Of a stretch of DNA of 64,000 nt, positions 60,512 through 64,000 are shown in pieces. The notes beneath the pieces were generated by a model. That model saw nothing but the letters and a program-made list of their open reading frames with translations. It did not search any database and was not told where the DNA came from. The translations under genes were made by a program, and so were the position numbers. Within the stretch, counting starts at the first letter, position 1. The number at the start of each line of letters is the position of its first letter. Source of the DNA: Planctomycetota bacterium (lineage in GTDB: Bacteria > Planctomycetota > Phycisphaerae > UBA1845 > PWPN01); NCBI GenBank assembly GCA_029550525.1, contig JAKPHF010000049.1, positions 1-64,000 on the forward strand, in the 5' to 3' direction.

Positions 60512-61729
60512 ATGAAGACCAAGCGGCGGCTCGTGCAGTTCGGGTTTCTCGCCCTGACCATCGTTGGCGTCTACGTGCTCAAGGGCAACGCCGAGCGGTG
60601 GTGCCCGTTTGGGGGCGTTGAGGCGGCCTACATGTATTTCAGCCAGGGCCAAATGCTCTGCTCGCTGGGGGTGTCCAATTTCTACATCCTGGGCGCAGTG
60701 CTCATACTGACGTTGCTGCTGCGTCGTGTGTTCTGCGGCTACATGTGTCCGATCGGGGCAATCTCGGAATGGTTGGGAGCAGGGGCCAAACGGCTTGGAA
60801 TCAAGCCTTGGAAGATCCCCCCCAAAGCCGACCGGGTTTTGTCGCTGGGCAAGTACGCGGTCCTGGCGATCGTCCTCTATTTCACGTTGAAGGTCGGCGA
60901 GTTGATGTTCCGGACGGCCGACCCCTGCTACGCCCTCATCAGCCGGCACGGGGAGGACATCACGTACTGGGCTTACATCGTGAGCGGCGCGATCGTGGCA
61001 GGCTCGTTGTTCATCGTCATCCCGTTCTGCCGCTGGTTCTGTCCGTTGGCGGCGGTCCTGAATGTGTTCTCGAAGTTCGGGCTGGCCCGGATCCGGCGGA
61101 ACGAGTCCTCGTGCATTGACTGTGGCAAGTGTGCCCGCGTCTGCCCCATGGCCATACCGGTATCGACGGTCAAGCAGGTTACGGCGGCGCGATGCATGTC
61201 GTGCATGGATTGCCTGGATTCGTGTCCTGAGCTCAAAGGTGGCGCCCTGGTTTGGGGCCCGGCCGGTTCCACACGGTCGTGGTCGCAAGGCGTGTTGATC
61301 GCCGTGGTGTTCGGGGTGGTCGTCTCGGCCGTGGCCGCGGCCTATTTCGCGCCGCTGCCGTCGTACGTCTGGGAGCGAGGCGAGCGGCCGGCGGAAGTGG
61401 CCAGCGTGGACCTGCAAATCCACAATCTCACTTGTCGAGGCCGGGCCACGATGCTGACGCAGTTCTTCATCGACCGGGATGACATGTTCGAGTTACCGGG
61501 CTACGTCAAGGTCGAAGCCTGGCCGGGTCCGGGTATCGCTCGTGCGCGGGTTTTCTTCGACCCGAGCCAGACGTCCGCGGAGGCAATCAAGCAGGCGATC
61601 ACGGAGCCGTACTTCAACGCCGCGCAGGACGGTGACGTACTCGGAGAGGGAATTTGGGCGTCGTCTCCGTTCATCATCGAGGGATACGGGGTCGACGATA
61701 TTGTGCCTGATCCGACACCGGCGCCTTGA
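60512..61729 (+). CDS. Membrane polyferredoxin with HMA-like C-terminal domain
   Basis: 405 residues. Several membrane helices carry CxxxC/CP motifs of NapH-type proteins (FCGYMCPIGAISEW; FCRWFCPLAAVLNVF). Two 4Fe-4S clusters are bound by CIDCGKCARVCP (about residues 201-212) and CMSCMDCLDSCP (about 228-239). Near residues 295-365 is a domain with the fold pattern of heavy-metal-associated domains: VDLQIHNLTCRGRATML, then VKVEAWPGPGIARARVFFDP, with CRG instead of CxxC. It probably moves electrons across or into the membrane. It follows a Cys-tailed TPR protein, so a metal or thiol role is plausible but unproven. Confidence 0.85.
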   Translation: MKTKRRLVQFGFLALTIVGVYVLKGNAERWCPFGGVEAAYMYFSQGQMLCSLGVSNFYILGAVLILTLLLRRVFCGYMCPIGAISEWLGAGAKRLGIKPWKIPPKADRVLSLGKYAVLAIVLYFTLKVGELMFRTADPCYALISRHGEDITYWAYIVSGAIVAGSLFIVIPFCRWFCPLAAVLNVFSKFGLARIRRNESSCIDCGKCARVCPMAIPVSTVKQVTAARCMSCMDCLDSCPELKGGALVWGPAGSTRSWSQGVLIAVVFGVVVSAVAAAYFAPLPSYVWERGERPAEVASVDLQIHNLTCRGRATMLTQFFIDRDDMFELPGYVKVEAWPGPGIARARVFFDPSQTSAEAIKQAITEPYFNAAQDGDVLGEGIWASSPFIIEGYGVDDIVPDPTPAP

Positions 61730-61937
61730 TCGCAAACATGGTGCATTCAGATGCTTGCCGGAGCCGCCGCCACGATCATCAGATTTCCCGATGGTCGCAG
61801 TGTCGCCGCATTCTGCTCGATAATGGGACACTTTTCCGTCGAGAATTCATGACTACGACGCTGGCCGATGACTCAGAATGATACGTATAGTCCGGCGTCA
61901 TAACTGCTTGCGCGGAATTGGCAAACCTGTTTTTTTA
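61730..61937. other. Intergenic stretch upstream of the last gene
   Basis: No gene or known element was seen between the polyferredoxin stop and the promoter at 61938. Confidence 0.3.
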
Positions 61938-61966
61938 TTGACACACCCTGTTTCGGGTGGTAGATT
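61938..61966 (+). promoter_or_regulatory. Sigma70-like promoter with internal palindrome
   Basis: TTGACA (61938-61943), exact consensus, 17-nt spacer, TAGATT (61961-61966), four of six. The spacer contains CACCCtgtttcGGGTG, an inverted repeat lying exactly between the two boxes, where a regulator could bind. The leader to the ATG at 62127 would be about 150 nt. Confidence 0.55.
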
Positions 61967-62126
61967 TTGCCTGTTTTTAGGGGGTCATTTCGCCTGTGAT
62001 GGCCGTTTGATTCCGCTGGTCGGGCCGAGGTGCACTTGCAACGCAGAGATTCGTCCGCGGCCAGTCCGTGTCGGATTCGCATGTGATGGGGAAGTCGGGC
62101 CAGGCTTACGGGAGAGGGAGAAAAGC

Positions 62127-64000
62127 ATGAACGCGATTCGTGTGAGCTTGATCGGTCTGCTGATGGCGTCGGCGGCTTGGGCCCAGACGGTGGCAGACAA
62201 CATGGTCCTGCTCGTGCCGGGCCTGCAGGCCGTCGGCGATACGAGCTTGTCGATCGGTTGCTACACGTGGGACCCCGTGAACGAGGTCTTCCTGACCGCA
62301 ACCTTCGGCTCCTCCCGTGAGTTCCGAAGAATCGACATGAAAACCAACCCGCCTACGGTGACGATTCTGGCCTACACGAGCGACAGCACGTCCTTCGCGC
62401 TGTCGTCGGACGTGCCGGGGGGCGTTACCAGTTGGGATAACACCGGCAATTTGAATCCATCCGGCATGGTGCTCAACACGAGTCCCATCACCGTCAATGG
62501 AGTCTACTATCCGCCGTTCACGCTGGCGTTCCTGGCCGACAACGGCCAAACGGTTTACGAAGGCGGGTCCAGTATTCGCCGGGAGTGGAGCAAACGCTTC
62601 TACCGCTGGGACATGCGCGAGATCGGCGCCCCGACGGACCGGCAGCCTGACTACGACAATGCTCAGAGCGGGGATCGCTACGGGTCCGTGATCGGCAGCC
62701 ACGGATATGCCGACTGGAACGATGTGTTCAGCGTCCTGACGACCGAACAGAACATTCTCGACGCGTTGCTGCCGCTGGTGCCGAACGGTACGACCACGTT
62801 CAACATCGGCCGGCAACCGGCTCTCTCGAAAGACAGCAAGTACTTGTACTACAACGACAGCGCCGACGACTTCGGCGGCATCTGGAGAATCGCCACCGAG
62901 ACGGGCGTGGTCGAGTTCATCTACAACGATCGCGATCAGGCGGATCGGATCAACTGCGAGCCGGCAGTCGTTCACACCTCGGTTCGTGACCTCGATCCGA
63001 ACAACCCGGCCGAAGGTGACCAGATCCTCTTTGAGGGTGACGGCAGCCTCAACGAGGGCGGGATCAACTACCTCATCGACACGGGAAACGAGATCCTGGG
63101 TCCGTACGTACTGCTCACCGAGCGGCAGATCCAGCAGTGGATCGAGTGGAACGGAAACACTCGCACCCGCAGCTACACTTATAACAATGCCGACCCGGTG
63201 CCCGCCGACACGGCCATGGACGCAGTGGGGAGCATGGCCGTGCGGGCGATGTGGGCCGACGAGGAAGGGAACATCTACTTCAACGACGGTAGCAGCTACA
63301 ACGGGCTCTGGCGCTATGACTGGGAAGGCCGCTTGGGGCTGGTTCGGTCGCATCAGCAGCACGTCGCGTTCAATCTGGCCACTACGAACGCCGTGGGGAA
63401 CACGGGCACGCTTCGGTTGCAGACGCGAACCATCCAATACTCCGGGCCGGCCGGTGAGTTTCCGGTGACCCAGGTCATGTTCATGGCTGTGCCGCAGAAG
63501 GGTGTCGGTGCGGCGAACGCTTTCAAGCCCGGTGACTTCAACCGCGACAATGTTGTGGATGAGGCCGACGTCGAGGAATTCCTTCAGGTCATGGCCACGC
63601 CGATCCGGGCGTTGGAGCAATATACGCTGGGGTCCTCGAGTTGGAACTGCGATGTGGTGCTCGAATCCGGTGCCAATACCATTGAAGTCCGAAGTATCGA
63701 TCGGGCGGGCAACGTGTCCAACGTTGCCGCGGTCAACGTTAACTGCAGCGTGGACACCACGAGCCCGACGGTGACGATTAACAATCCGACTGCAGGGCAG
63801 ACGATCGCGACTCGTTGGGTCAACGTGAGTGGAACGGCATCGGATGCCGGAACCCCGACGTACGGCCTGCGACAGGTGGAAGTCCAGGTGAACTCGGGCG
63901 AGTGGGTACGGGCCACCGGGACCACTTCCTGGAGTGTGACGGTCGGGCTGTCGTTGGGCGCCAACACAATTCGAGTGCGTGCCCTGGACAACTCCGACAA
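62127..64000 (+). CDS. Secreted propeller-like protein with dockerin-like and Ig-like parts (runs off the window)
   Basis: At least 624 codons from MNAIRVSLIGLLMASAAWAQ, a signal peptide, with GGAGAGGGAG upstream; the frame stays open to the window end. The first 450 residues are beta-rich with motifs such as GGIWRIATETGVVEFIY that resemble the PEP-CTERM protein at 57971. Near residues 465-487 GDFNRDNVVDEADVEEF is a single dockerin-like calcium loop. It is followed by the tail of an Ig-like domain (ANTIEVRSIDRAGNVS) and a further Ig-like domain (PTVTINNPTAGQ ... GANTIRVRALDNS). The junction looks abrupt. Exported; function unknown. Confidence 0.75.
   Translation, partial: MNAIRVSLIGLLMASAAWAQTVADNMVLLVPGLQAVGDTSLSIGCYTWDPVNEVFLTATFGSSREFRRIDMKTNPPTVTILAYTSDSTSFALSSDVPGGVTSWDNTGNLNPSGMVLNTSPITVNGVYYPPFTLAFLADNGQTVYEGGSSIRREWSKRFYRWDMREIGAPTDRQPDYDNAQSGDRYGSVIGSHGYADWNDVFSVLTTEQNILDALLPLVPNGTTTFNIGRQPALSKDSKYLYYNDSADDFGGIWRIATETGVVEFIYNDRDQADRINCEPAVVHTSVRDLDPNNPAEGDQILFEGDGSLNEGGINYLIDTGNEILGPYVLLTERQIQQWIEWNGNTRTRSYTYNNADPVPADTAMDAVGSMAVRAMWADEEGNIYFNDGSSYNGLWRYDWEGRLGLVRSHQQHVAFNLATTNAVGNTGTLRLQTRTIQYSGPAGEFPVTQVMFMAVPQKGVGAANAFKPGDFNRDNVVDEADVEEFLQVMATPIRALEQYTLGSSSWNCDVVLESGANTIEVRSIDRAGNVSNVAAVNVNCSVDTTSPTVTINNPTAGQTIATRWVNVSGTASDAGTPTYGLRQVEVQVNSGEWVRATGTTSWSVTVGLSLGANTIRVRALDNSD

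Noticed and set aside
62106-63620. 504-codon minus-strand frame opposite the last gene
   Set aside because: The plus strand has a ribosome-binding site, signal peptide, dockerin-like and Ig-like motifs; the minus frame has nothing recognisable and is a high-GC shadow.

Overview
The window looks like a chromosomal segment of a high-GC planctomycete, most likely of the Phycisphaerae side of the phylum. The evidence is the combination of PEP-CTERM secreted proteins, a Tat-signal Gfo/Idh/MocA oxidoreductase, a GH172-type (DUF2961) protein, a very large GH-A-like secreted enzyme, a dockerin-like repeat, a MoxR/DUF58/VWA operon and many small dispersed palindromic repeats between genes. No rRNA, tRNA or CRISPR array was recognised. 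The taxonomic call is an inference from gene content, not from a marker gene.

Layout. 1-1310: decayed mobile-element debris (C-terminal piece of an IS66-type transposase, C-terminal piece of a large serine recombinase and its small HTH partner). 1338-7351: rsmE, a membrane protein with a FliM-like N-terminal peptide, an M20 amidohydrolase, rubrerythrin, a GH172-like protein and a PEP-CTERM protein. 7374-9459: a truncated and an intact Gfo/Idh/MocA oxidoreductase separated by duplicated hairpin repeats. 9672-14313: feoB-feoA, an HU-like protein, a LexA/S24-type repressor and a FliN-family protein. 14495-20297: a fatty-acid and phospholipid operon on the minus strand in the order rpmF-plsX-fabH-fabD-fabG-acpP-fabF, closed by an intrinsic terminator. 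20981-32891: a mixed housekeeping block (K+/H+ antiporter, pseudo-receiver protein, TPR-M50 protease fusion, nitroreductase, nitrilase-family hydrolase, msrB, small membrane proteins, DEAD-box helicase, URO-D family protein, lipoprotein). 33109-37239: a 1376-residue secreted glycosidase-like protein. 37838-39900: two secreted Cys-rich proteins, one with about 64 cysteines. 41149-57509: one tight six-gene plus-strand operon (retropepsin-like/TPR protein, membrane protein, MoxR ATPase, DUF58, BatA-like VWA, and a 2963-residue VWA-TPR fusion). 57971-64000: two propeller-like secreted proteins flanking a Cys-tailed TPR protein and a polyferredoxin with an HMA-like tail.

The most unusual parts are the 16-kb Bat-like operon ending in a giant VWA-TPR protein, the Cys/Gly-repeat protein with its Cys-rich neighbour, and a set of four genes whose best sigma70-like -10 box lies only 7-8 nt before the start codon with no Shine-Dalgarno sequence, suggesting leaderless mRNAs. 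Non-coding DNA is rich in short palindromes of several families. One copy lies in frame inside the giant protein gene.
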